From contig BJKQ01000009.1 in the NCBI GenBank assembly GCA_006538405.1, forward strand, positions 62,001 through 126,000: a stretch of DNA of 64,000 nt. The letters are read 5' to 3'. Below are positions 22,733 to 33,120 of the stretch, one piece after another. A model generated the notes under the pieces. The model worked only from the letters and a program-made list of their open reading frames with translations, did not search any database and had not been told where the DNA came from. The stretch comes from Hansfordia pulvinata. Its lineage: Eukaryota > Ascomycota > Sordariomycetes > Xylariales. A program made the position numbers and the translations under genes. Positions within the stretch are counted from its first letter, which is position 1, and every line of letters begins with the position of its first letter.

Positions 22733-25028
22733 ATGAATGACGCCGATCTTGGCCAGAATATTAAAGAGCAGTCAAAGACCGTCGACAAGGCCCCCGTGGA
22801 CGCGCCGAAGATTGACGAGCATCTGATACCAACGTAAGCGCCCCTCCGCCTCACGTACCCCCTTCGTCCTCATCGTGCCTAGCTGACCCTTATCTAGACG
22901 ATGGTGGTTCGCATCGGCTGCCTTGCCAATGGTAGCCGGGACTCTCGGCCCCGTCGCCTCCGCATTCAGCATTTGTGCCCTGGTCCAGCCTTGGAGGCTT
23001 GTCATCCCCCCGGCGCCGACGTCACCGAGGCGAATCCGATTCCTGACCCTCCGTGGCTGACCGCCGTCAATGCCGTCCAGCTGGTGGTCGCCGTCGTAGC
23101 AAACGCATTTCTGCTCTTAAATATGACCCAGAGAATCCGCTTCTCTATCGCTCAACCCCTCACCATTATTGGTTGGTATGTCTCGTCAGCCTGCCTGATT
23201 GCCCTCACGGCCACGGCAGACGGCCCTTTGTCCCTCGGCGACGAACCCAACTGGGTTTGGTCCCAGGCCTACTTCTATGGCGTCTACAGTGCTGTCCTGT
23301 ACTTTTTCGTCTCGTCCCTCATGGTCATTACCGTCTGGGGCGCCTACGCCGGCCACTACAGCAAGGATTTCAACCTGACTCCTAGCCAACGGACCCTGAT
23401 GCTCCAAACCCTCGCTTTCCTTATGTACCTCCTGATCGGGGCTCTCATCTTTTCCCACATTGAGAACTGGCGCTATCTCGATGCCGTCTACTGGGCAGAC
23501 GTCACCTTGTTCACTGTCGGTTTTGGGGATCTGTCTCCCGACTCGACGCTCGGTCGCGCCCTCATGATGCCATATGCTTTAGTTGGCATCACCAGCCTCG
23601 GTCTTGTCATCGGATCCATTCGGAGCCTAGTGCTGGATCGAGGCAAGAGCCGGTTTAATGCCCGGATGCTCGAGAAGAAACGCCGCAGAATGATCCAACG
23701 CATCTCGAAAAAGGGTGACTCCAACATGCTGGACCCAGTCAACGACGAAGAAACAGGTCCCTTTTCGGAGCCAACAGAAAATGGAATCTCCGAGTTTGAC
23801 CGTCGCCACAAAGAGTTCCGCCTGATGAGGAAACTCCAGGAGCGGATTTCAAGACGCAGACGCGTGGGTTCTCACGGCAACAGCCTCCTTGAATTATGAC
23901 TAACTCCTTCTCAGTGGACTGCAATGGCCGTCTCAACCCTAACCACGGTTGTCCTCTGGTTGGTTGGATCCAAAATATTTATGGAATGCGAAGACCCATA
24001 CCAAGGCTGGACCTATTTCGATGCGTTTTACTTCACATACACCGCCTTGACGACGATCGGCTACGGCGACATCACTCCTGTTTCGAACGGCGCCAAGTCA
24101 TTCTTTGTCCTCTGGTCGCTCTTGGCATTGCCAGCCATGACGGTTGTTATCAGCAATGCCGGGGACACAATCGTCAAGGAAATCCGTGACGGGACGCTGA
24201 GATTGGGCAACTTGACCGTCCTTCCTGGCGAGAACGGATTCGGTAAAGAGATCAGATCTCTTCTCTCGAGGGTCACCTTTGGCAAGATCTATGGTGATAA
24301 TCAGGACGTCGAACTGTCGCTCCCAGGCTTTCTGGGCGCCGCGCACTCCATCAAGGACAGTACTGACGATACTGATGAGCCTGTGGAAGAGAGAGAGAAG
24401 CAGCAGCAGGATGACAGGGCTGGCTCAAACCAGGAGATAGAGGATGCTGGTCCGCGAAATTCAAACAGGTCCGACGGGAACAAGGTGGACAAGAAAGCCC
24501 ACAGTCAGGCACTCGAACCCACCCGCATACCCAAATCACGCCCCGAGTATCATCTGGTGCTCATAGATGAGATTTCTCGAATTACGCAGCATCTGAAGGA
24601 TGATACACCCAGAAAGTACACCTATCAAGAGGTTTGTTCATTGTCATTGACGCGTAAGGCTCTACATACTGACGCACTGCCAGTGGGCCTGGTACCTTCG
24701 ACTGATCGGGGAAGACGAGAGCAGCACCGAAACGCACCAGAGACCACGGACACAGTCGGCCGTGATTGATCGCCAGTTGGACGCTGATGTCACCAGTCCA
24801 TACGGCCCAGTCGGGAGTGGAAGCCAATGGAGCTGGGTCGGCCACAAGAGCCCCCTGATGGCAACTCGCACAGAATCGCAATGGATCCTCGAACAACTCG
24901 AGAAGAAACTCAAAGAAGAGCTGCAAGAAATTGCCCAAAGTCAGGTGGGATCAGGCGGAGTTCACAACGTCCGCAAGGAAGAAGCTCGAAATGAGCACAA
25001 GAAGACCTTATTCCCGGCGACTGATTAG
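22733..25028 (+). CDS. TOK-type two-pore potassium channel (one frame break in the assembly)
   Basis: Four exons (22733-22833, 22898-23863, 23915-24631, 24684-25028) encode about 709 residues once one base is restored. There are two pore signatures, TVGFGD (240-245) and TIGYGD (403-408), each flanked by hydrophobic helices. Further TM segments precede the first pore, matching the eight-TM, two-pore plan of fungal TOK1 outward rectifiers in the plasma membrane. The cytosolic C-terminus is hydrophilic with an acidic Gln-rich stretch and a conserved-looking WAWYLRLIGED block right after the last intron. The frame breaks at the C6 run 23006-23011. With seven C the text continues as IPPGADVTEANPIPDPPW, as expected between TM segments. 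The introns (64, 51 and 52 bases) have GTAAGC/CTAG, GTGGGT/TCAG and GTTTGT/CCAG borders. Confidence 0.88.
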
Positions 25029-26045
25029 GCAGCGATTAGACGCGGCCGAACGTCAATTACCTACGTTAACGAGACCTTGCACGGGAGTCGCCAAACCCAC
25101 TCTGGATAAGGCACAACGTGATATCACGTGAGTATAGGCTATCCTACGAATGACGCGGAACTACACAACTGACAATGACAAGTAGCCAACGCTGTGAAAG
25201 CCAGGAGTGGCAGGCCTTCGCACTGCTGCGCTTGTCGCTTTACTACCTATTTCATGCATTACGGTCGGGCGCGATTGATACCCATTCATTCGCGTTGGTT
25301 TATTTGGTGTATTTGTTTAATTCGAAGTTGGATCGAACAGCCATATCCAATGGGCAGAGGGAGCAGACATGATACATGGGCTTGATAACATCATTTAGTA
25401 CAGGAAGCTTGAGGGGTTAAGTATCTCATTGGCCCCATTTGCGAATACATCACCTAGAATGTTGGCCTTTCATGTCTGTCGTGGAGTGACACGGAGGTGT
25501 GAAGAAGTATTGTGCCACTAACAGGTAACGGTTGCCTGTAACCCTCGCGAACGCGAGTTCGGTGAGTACCCCCCGGCCCAAGGGCAGGCTGTCTGGGACG
25601 TACTCGTTTCCGCTGACTGGGTCGGGCTTGCGGCAAGGGCTTGAGTGTACTCGTACCGCGCAAGTATTCCCAAGGCTAGATTGCCACATGCCATCTAGTT
25701 GATGAGATCTGGATGGACTGTGGTCTCGCTTCTCATTGGGCCGCCCCGGCTGGGGGCAGTCTTGGCTCTCCCATCATCGCTCGCTGTGGCCTGCCATGAA
25801 AAAGGCCGGCATGCTCGTACAAGCATCTGCTGACATTGTGGCAGTTGCCGGTCTCGACGACGTATGGGTCATCCCGGCCCACGAGGCCTCCCAACCGTGC
25901 AAGACTGTCGAAACCTCAAAACCGGCCAGGCAGAGGAGCATTTTGATGGAGCTGACATGCGAGCGATAGACCCATGGCCAAGTCGCCACCGACCGCTTTG
26001 TAGCAAGCGCCCCGTTTGCTCCTCCGTACTTTGTTTTCGCTGCTT

Positions 26046-26066
26046 TACTCGTACGACCTACTCGTA
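26046..26066. repeat. Two direct TACTCGTA copies
   Basis: Octamers at 26046-26053 and 26059-26066 lie in the same orientation five bases apart. Confidence 0.75.
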
Positions 26067-27904
26067 ACACTGGCAAAAGCAGGGTCTTTTTGACGAGATA
26101 CGCTACTCGACGCCATGCTTGGCAGTTATCGTAGGAGACCCACGAGGAGGAGGCCTGCTTTTGTGCGAAGCGGCGGGCTTTGTCGGCCCTTGGTCACTTT
26201 GTCCCGCGTCATCGCACTCGTCGAGAGCAAATATTGACCGACGTCGCCAGGCTTGTTTTGCTAGACTGTGTGGCAAGGTACGGGAGCTTTCGGGCTTGTC
26301 ATGGCATGCCACATCCTGGCATCAGGCCAGCTCCAGGGTGGAAGCCCGTAATGAACAGGTCCTTGGAGCCTTTTTCATGTCAGTAAGGAACGGGTGGGCA
26401 GAAGCATGGACGCTCGAGCCGTGTCGCACACCAAGCCGAGTCGTACACTGAGCGGTCGCGGACCAGCCACGTGCGCCCGACTCGGTGGCGCATGGGCAGA
26501 CTCATGCCCCCGGGGGTGCACCGACGAGATGGGGTACTCGTAAGGGCATGACGGCCAGAGATGCCTCTCTTTCTCTCCCTGCCTCTCCTCTCTGCTCGTA
26601 CGAGCATGAACGTGGCACGGGCCCGTGGCTGGCAACGCAATCTCTGGACAAGCTGGCGACCAGGCGCCCTCCCGCAAGCCCCAAGCCGCAATCAAGGAGC
26701 TGACTGCCGAAATAGGGAGGTTGTGTGTGGCGGATTTTCCTGTACCCTCGTGGATGAGCGCACCGCGAATCCTGGGGCGGTACCCGCACGCACATGTCAG
26801 TCTTGCAGGCCTGGCCATGCTCGACGTCGCGCGTCGGAAATCGGGAATCAGGAAACCTCATGGCTGCCGTCTCGTATCGGGCGAGAATACCGCGGGCGGC
26901 GCATGAGCGAAAAATCTCTGCCTAGTGCGTGTGTGGGAACAACGCAACGAGGGGAAACTACCGCACCCCCTTCTGCGCGACATCGTCAGCCTAAAAGACT
27001 CCCGTCAGATTCCCGTCAGCCTCTTGCATTTCCCCTCTTGTACACCGCAGGCCACAGTCGGAGCACACAACAGGGGCACGAGGGGGTCCGGGAAGCGGCT
27101 TGCGGTGGATCTGATTGGGCCGAGTGTTTGCTCCGTCGACCGTTGCGGGTGGGGCATGGGTGGACAAGCGCATCGAAGAAACGACGAGACGCCGGAGGGA
27201 ATGGTGGGACTTTGGAGGAGAAGGATACAGGTAAGGATATGGATGCTAAGATCGAGAATCGGGGGTCGCGTTACTCGCAAGTGCCTTGGCTTTCCGTTCA
27301 GGTCGCACCGCAGGAGTGCGTGTGTGCGCGCAGGAGTACGAGTAGCTGCTATCTGTAGAAACACACCACACTGCGATATAACAGCTACGTCTTCCGACTG
27401 ACCGACTGCCTACGGAGTACTTGTTCCCACTGGCCGATGGATCCGACTGACTGGGTGCCTGAGTGACGACTGACTGGTGCGCGGTGTTGACCTGTCGCAA
27501 GCAAGCCGCACCGCCAGCTCACTGACTTGGCCCGCCGCGCCACGGCCAGGACGGTCACCTTTCGTCGTGCGTTGGCGCATCGTATCGCACTGAGTGCTCG
27601 TACGCTGGAGGTACTCGCAGCGGCTGCCCCTGGCCCGGGGCCCCGACACCCCGGCACCCTGGCGCACACCAGCGGTACCTGCGCGTGCCTGCGGATCCAT
27701 CCTGGCGCACGCGCTGGGCCCGCGGCCATGTGCAGCAGCGCCGATCTTGCGATGAAAGACGGTTGGCGGGAGCCCCTGACTTGGGCCACAAGGGGAAGGG
27801 ATGGGCGCCAGCTCCCCACCATCCGACCTCGCCCTGGGGGGGAATGCTACGGAGTAAGACTAGCAATCCTGGTCGGCGTCAAAGGGGGCAAACAAAGACC
27901 TCAC

Positions 27905-27918
27905 TACTCGTACGAGTA
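27905..27918. repeat. 14-base perfect palindrome TACTCGTACGAGTA
   Basis: The same octamer pair as elsewhere but in the outward order, overlapping by two bases. The identical 14-mer recurs at 31711-31724, and 13 of 14 bases match at 44777-44790. Confidence 0.85.
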
Positions 27919-28441
27919 CCTGGCGCCGGCGCCAAAAGACGACGACAAAGGATGGCCCCTGTCGCATCCCGGCCCAGCCCCGGCCCCAGCACACCGCACA
28001 CCAGGGGGGGCACAGTCAAAAGGGCTGAAAGGAAGGACTGACTGATTCACTGACTGGGTGACAGACGGACAGACTGACTGACTGACACGGACGAGCCAGG
28101 GTCTGACTAACGCACAAGACCAGACCAGACCGGACTACTCGTACGCTCTTTGGCCAGCTACGCTACTCGTGCTTGCGCCAGGGGCCGCCGCCGGGCCATC
28201 ACCAACAGCCCGGCCTGGAGGTGAGTATAACTAGTCGACGGATCCCCGGGTCCTCCTACGTCTAGCGATCCCTTTGGCTCCCCATCTGCCGGTCATTTCT
28301 TCCAACGCCCAGTCGTTCTTTCGCTCCCAAACCAACTCGCGGGTTATCCTTGGGGATCAACCACTGAAAAGTCGTTCTCTTACCTACCCACCCACAGCAT
28401 AGCCTGCACTGCATCATAGTATAGCACCCACGGCACCACAG

Positions 28442-28486
28442 CACCCACAGCACCCACAGCACCCACAGCACCCACAGCACCCACAG
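28442..28486. repeat. Five tandem CACCCACAG units in promoter/leader
   Basis: Five perfect 9-base units end 38 bases before the start codon of the secreted protein gene at 28525, with a degenerate unit just upstream. They may lie in the 5' leader or core promoter. Confidence 0.9.
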
Positions 28487-28524
28487 CACAACCCTCACCG
28501 CAGCGTCTTTCCCACCCAGCCAAG

Positions 28525-29532
28525 ATGCAGCTTTCGCTCCTTTGCACCCTCGTTGCCGCTGGCTCGGCACTGGCTGCTCCCCACACGGGACACGACCACC
28601 TTCACCACCACCACCGCCGCACCGGCGGCTCTTGCAAGGCCCGCAAGCCCTCGCCCGCGGCCGCTTCGCCCGTCCCCGTCCCCGCCGGCGGTGCCTACCA
28701 GGAGGAGACCTCTACCGCCCCCGCCGCCCCGGAGGCTGACACCCACACCTACCCGGCTGCCCCGGCTCCGGCCCCGACCACCGCCTACCCGGCTGCCCCG
28801 GCTCCGGCTCCGACCACCGCCACTACCGCCCCCGAGGTCAAGCCCACGACCAGCCCCGCGGCGCCCCCGCCCGCGCCCGCGCCCAGCAGCGGCGGCGGCG
28901 GCAGCGGTGGCAGCGGCGGCTACCCCACGGCCGGCCGGGGCGGCAGCACGTCGGTGACGCCGCACGACAAGTACTCGTCGTCGATCGGCGTGCTGGGGTG
29001 CAAGATCAACACGAACCGCGTGGCGTACTGGCCCAGCATGCCCGGGTGCAACGACATCTGCGTCAAGGTGACGGCCAACGGGCGCTCGGTGCACCTGCTC
29101 AAGATCGACCAGTCGGGCGGCGCGCACGACATCTCGTACGACGCCTGGAACTACCTCAACTGCGGCGCGGGCGCGCAGGAGAAGCCCACCTCGGGCGGCG
29201 GCCTGGCGGCGCAGTACGAGTTTGTGCCCGCGAGCGAGTGCGCCGACCTCATCACGGAGCCCAGCGGCAAGCTGGCCTTCAGCGCGGCCAACAGCATGAA
29301 CTTCCTCAACAGCTGCAAGCCGGGCACCTGGGTCGGCGACAACGCCGTCCTCTACAACATTGCCAACTCGGCCTGCACCTACGGCGTCGACGAGAAGTGC
29401 ACCATGCCCAACACCGCCGTCGGCGAGAACCAGGCCAAGTGCCCCCACACCCTCGGCATCCAGACCGCCCTGACCACCTGCCCCGTCAAGGACATCCAGT
29501 ACCAGACCGGCAAGCTGGCGCTGGCCTCGTGA
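28525..29532 (+). CDS. Secreted cysteine-rich protein with His- and Pro/Ala-rich linker
   Basis: A single exon encodes 335 residues. Residues 1-17 form a signal peptide (hydrophobic core, ALA cleavage site). A His-rich stretch (HTGHDHLHHHHRR) follows, ending in a dibasic pair that could be a Kex2 site. Then comes a Pro/Ala/Thr linker with a near-perfect internal repeat (YPAAPAPAPTTA twice) and a Gly/Ser spacer. The C-terminal domain of about 195 residues starts at SIGVLGCKINTNRVAYWP and holds about ten cysteines and the block LLKIDQSGGAHDISYDAWNY. I recognise this as a family of fungal secreted proteins of unknown function, possibly with a double-psi barrel (RlpA/barwin-like) fold. The linker is probably O-glycosylated. 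A cell-wall or extracellular role is inferred. Confidence 0.85.
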   Translation: MQLSLLCTLVAAGSALAAPHTGHDHLHHHHRRTGGSCKARKPSPAAASPVPVPAGGAYQEETSTAPAAPEADTHTYPAAPAPAPTTAYPAAPAPAPTTATTAPEVKPTTSPAAPPPAPAPSSGGGGSGGSGGYPTAGRGGSTSVTPHDKYSSSIGVLGCKINTNRVAYWPSMPGCNDICVKVTANGRSVHLLKIDQSGGAHDISYDAWNYLNCGAGAQEKPTSGGGLAAQYEFVPASECADLITEPSGKLAFSAANSMNFLNSCKPGTWVGDNAVLYNIANSACTYGVDEKCTMPNTAVGENQAKCPHTLGIQTALTTCPVKDIQYQTGKLALAS

Positions 29533-30735
29533 GCCCCCGAGCCCGGCCGCTGGGGGTGGGGAGGCTACGCAGGCCTCCCGTTGATCTGGGACACAACTTT
29601 CTGACGCTGTTACGAACTTTCAAAAAAGAGACTCTCGTTCTTTGTACAATACTTTTTTGGACAACCACCCCCTTTTTTTGTTAAGGGCTGGTGATTTTGG
29701 TGATATCCCTGGGGTTGGAGGCTTGGAGTCTTGGGCTGGCGCAGGACGGAAGGATAAGCGGGAGAAGGGCAGGTGGCTCAGAGACGGAAATTGCTCGCCT
29801 GGCGTAGTCACCTTTACACTGTTTTCACCACCCCCGAGACACATGGCCGCGGCGCTTTCCGGGTGGTGTGCGGCGTTATTGGCTCGATTCCCAATAGAAC
29901 GAAGAAACCGGCTTCTCTCGGAACTTTTCCCCACCCCCCCCCCCCCAAATCTTTCGAGTTTTACCTGCTTCTTTTGCTCCATGCCCCCCTTGTCGTTTGT
30001 CTTCCGAGTGAAACATGAAGAGGCGCGCAGCGTTTAAAGGTTGACTTTTCGTGTCTTATAAAAAGCCCGGGCTGTGCGCACTCGATACCACCCCCTCCTC
30101 CCCCAACCCTCTCGTTTTCATCACCCTCTCTCATCATCAATCGGTATTTTGCCTCGCCCTCCACATGTGCCATGTGTGCCTGCCTGCCAGACAGCGTGCC
30201 TGGGCTGAAAAGGGGGGCGTCTGCAACACAGACACTTTCCCGCGCGCGGAATAGCGGCGACCAACCAACCAAGACGCAGACCACACGGGCGAGAAGAGGG
30301 CAGGGGGGGCACTCACTTTGGGCAGTGCAGTGGTCTGAACGTTCCGATCCGACCACGCGCGGGCGGACGGGCGGGCGCAGGGAAGGATAAAGAGTTCACC
30401 GACGAGAAAAGAAGAGTCGCCCGGTCGCATGATCCCACGGCACGGCATCCCTGCCACCTCGTTCCCCCCCCTCTCCCCCCCTCCCCTCCGCGGCCTGGCC
30501 CCCTGGCGTGGCTTGGCCTGGCCTGATCTGATCTGGCGCCGAGCCGGGTCCCCGACGCAGGGCCAGCGCAGCAGCCCAGAGCGGCGGCGCAAGGCACAAA
30601 AGCGCAGGGTCTCCCTCTCATCCCATCCCCATGCGCGCGCGCGCGGGTGGGACGTGGCACACGAGCACTGTTGCATCCCCCGGGTTCGATTCCTGTGCCC
30701 CGTACGTTGTAGCTGTGCGAGAAAGCGCCATCTGG

Positions 30736-30764
30736 GCCAGCCAGCCAGCCAGCCAGCCAGCCAG
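30736..30764. repeat. (GCCA)7 microsatellite
   Basis: Seven GCCA tetranucleotides. The same tetranucleotide recurs as an eight-unit array at 44931-44963. Confidence 0.9.
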
Positions 30765-31710
30765 CTAGCGAGCGAAAGTCATACCTGGCATGGCTGCAAT
30801 ATGGGCAATCGCGGCGCCTGCCTGTCACTCGCAACGCCTCTCATCTGAAGGGGTTCCTTTGGTGTAACGGCGGGGATGAACTAGCGCTAGTTAGACGCTG
30901 GTCGCTGGACGCTGGGATAGCGACGCTGGGGCTTACGGGACAGAAAAAGAAAAACAAAGAAAAGTGAAAAGGGCACGGAAAAGAGCGAGCTGAAAGGCAG
31001 CCGGCGTCCGAATTGTCGCACGGGCGCTGAGGGTCCAGAGACCCGTGCCTCTCCTGATGGGAGCTGTGCTGCCCGGTTTGCTCAGGCGGGTGGGAGTACT
31101 CCGGGTGGTACCTTTAGTGAGTGACCCCTGCCGGCGTTGGGTCGACACGCCCAAGTTCGTCAGTTGTGCTCGGGATTATTCTGCCGGTGACTTCTTCAAC
31201 AGAGCACAACGGCGGCCTTAAACTACGAGAATTTGGCTCATGCCTGGTTTCCTATTGGCGCGCATTATGCTCGGAACGAAATCTCGTACCGAGAATCCGG
31301 TCACGTTGAAGAAGATCTACTCCGTATTGCCTTTGCTTGCCCCTGGTCGGATCCGATAAAACTCACGCTTTCAACTCTACTATAAGTTGCCTAAACCAGT
31401 AACTTAGGTTGCAATGTGTCTGATTGGATCTGCCATCTCACTTGTTAATCTATCCGTTCCACTCTGTAAGGACAAGCGCGACAAGCTGCCTCTTGGACGA
31501 TCCGATCTTCCCGCAGTGGTCGTCCGTAGCGCGGCGGCATTGGCGTGCCCGTAGACGAACAGACAGTGCTCGGCCCCCGCGGATAGCGGCACACGAGCCA
31601 AGCGGTTCAGCTGAACCTTGGCCCCCATTCTCGTTCTTTGTTGTTGTTGTTGTTATTGTTCTGATGGTTAGCCTACTGCACTGACCTACGCGTACTTTCA
31701 CGCCTACCTA

Positions 31711-31724
31711 TACTCGTACGAGTA
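31711..31724. repeat. 14-base perfect palindrome TACTCGTACGAGTA
   Basis: Identical to the palindrome at 27905-27918. It lies in a gene-free stretch 3.8 kb from that copy. Confidence 0.85.
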
Positions 31725-32764
31725 CTCTCAGGCCAGATTCATCGTCGGGGGAGACGGAGGTCGCTGTCACTCACCAGGATGTCTTCACCCTGGTCCTGTT
31801 TCACCACTGAGCGATGGTGGCGGCCCTCCCTCGTCGCCCAACATCCAAGCTGCCCTCATCCGCCGGGCCGCCCAGAGCCAGAAGTACAGGAAGCCACGCT
31901 GATCAGGCCGACACGTGCCTCGGCCTCAGCTGAGGCAGCTTCTGAGAGTACGAAGAGTGCGGAGTAGGCTGCTCCCCAGGCTCAGCTGCCTGGCCCCATA
32001 CTACGCCGCGGGGCCAGCCAAGGGACGACATGATCTGGTTCGACAACTGCCTCAACCTCGACGAGGACGGGGATGAGTACTCGTTGTGGGCTTGCCAATG
32101 ACGGGCTCGTGAGATACTCGCGCTGGCTCTCCCTGTCCAAACACAAAGACTGGTCATCGTGAATCCCCGCTGTGGCTGATGCGCGGCTTTGACGGAGCAG
32201 ACTGGTCGAGCTGGAGGACCCCGTGGCACAGAACAGAGAGCAGCACTTCAATTCCCTACTCGTGGGGATGTACTCCATTCCAGTAGGCCCAAGAAAATCG
32301 CTGTCGCAACGCAACGTCGCAAGGCGACCCCTCACCACCCTCGTTGTCCCTCCCTGCTGAGACACAGCTAGCTATAGGTGGGCGCAAGCTCGTAGCATGG
32401 TAATCTCAACCATCGTGCCCTTTCCGACAATTGCGGTTCATGATTCATGGATTTGCGTACACTCACTCGCCCAGAGTCGAGTATGCGCGTCGCCGACCCA
32501 CATGATCTGCCCGTGCTAACGACAGTGAGCATCGCCCCCCTCTTAGCATCGGCTCGCCGGCCTTCCGGGTACGAGGCGCCGCCGCGCTTCATCTGCTGCC
32601 TCGCGTGGCTGTGTCGTCCGTCCGAGTATCCGCAGGTCAGGTACGAGTAGTAGGGGCGTGCGTGCCGAGCCTCGCGTTGCGTTGTGGTGTGGTGTGGCAT
32701 TTTGGTCGACATCACCATTGTCGTTACCATCATCTATCTACAAGCGCAACATCTACAGCAACAA

Positions 32765-32798
32765 CCACCACCACCACCACCACCACCACCACCACCAC
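32765..32798. repeat. (CCA)n microsatellite, about 11 units
   Basis: An uninterrupted CCA array about 320 bases upstream of the ABC transporter start. It probably lies in that gene's promoter or 5' leader. Confidence 0.9.
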
Positions 32799-33120
32799 CT
32801 TTCCGCCCCGTCCCCGTTCTGGTCTCCATCATGTGCCATTCTAACAATAGACCTTTGTGGTAAAACCCCCCCGCCGTGCTCACCACTTTACATGGCTGCT
32901 TCGCCGCGCCTCTCCAACATCGCCGGCGCTGGCCCATCGCACACCCCTACCGGACCGGAGCACGAGTAGACGGACGGACAGCCTCACCCCCCGATCCGGA
33001 CCGGGATCGCCATTGCCTGCCCGTTCCGGCGCATCCAGGCGGCATCTTCTCTTTTTTTTTTTCTTCTTCTCCCGCCTCTTACTCTCTAGTCCTGCCGCCG
33101 CCACGGACAAGACCGCAACC

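Larger units (their letters stand above)
25029..28524. other. Intergenic region, 3.5 kb
   Basis: No supportable gene. It is dense in the octamer (25648, 26046, 26059, 26535, 27337, 27905, 27911, 28136) and in degenerate GACT/ACTG repeats at about 27395-27480 and 28035-28090. Its 3' end forms the promoter of the secreted protein gene, including a 9-base tandem repeat. Confidence 0.5.
29533..33120. other. Intergenic region, 3.6 kb
   Basis: No supportable gene. It contains a C13 run (29934-29946), a (GCCA)7 repeat (30736-30764), a palindromic octamer pair (31711-31724), a single octamer (32642) and a CCA microsatellite (32765-32798) upstream of the ABC transporter. A tRNA-like B-box near 30681 has no matching tRNA fold. 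Confidence 0.5.

Noticed and set aside
27905..28143. CRISPR-like or terminal-repeat interpretation of the clustered palindromic octamers
   Set aside because: Spacing is irregular, the repeat is only 8-14 bases and no cas or transposase gene is present.
28495..29448. 317-residue minus-strand ORF over the secreted protein gene
   Set aside because: Antisense shadow with Gly/Arg/Val repeats. The plus-strand product has a signal peptide and conserved Cys pattern.
30640..30715. Possible tRNA with B box (GGGTTCGATTCC) near 30681
   Set aside because: The T-stem pairs poorly and no acceptor, D or anticodon arm could be folded upstream.
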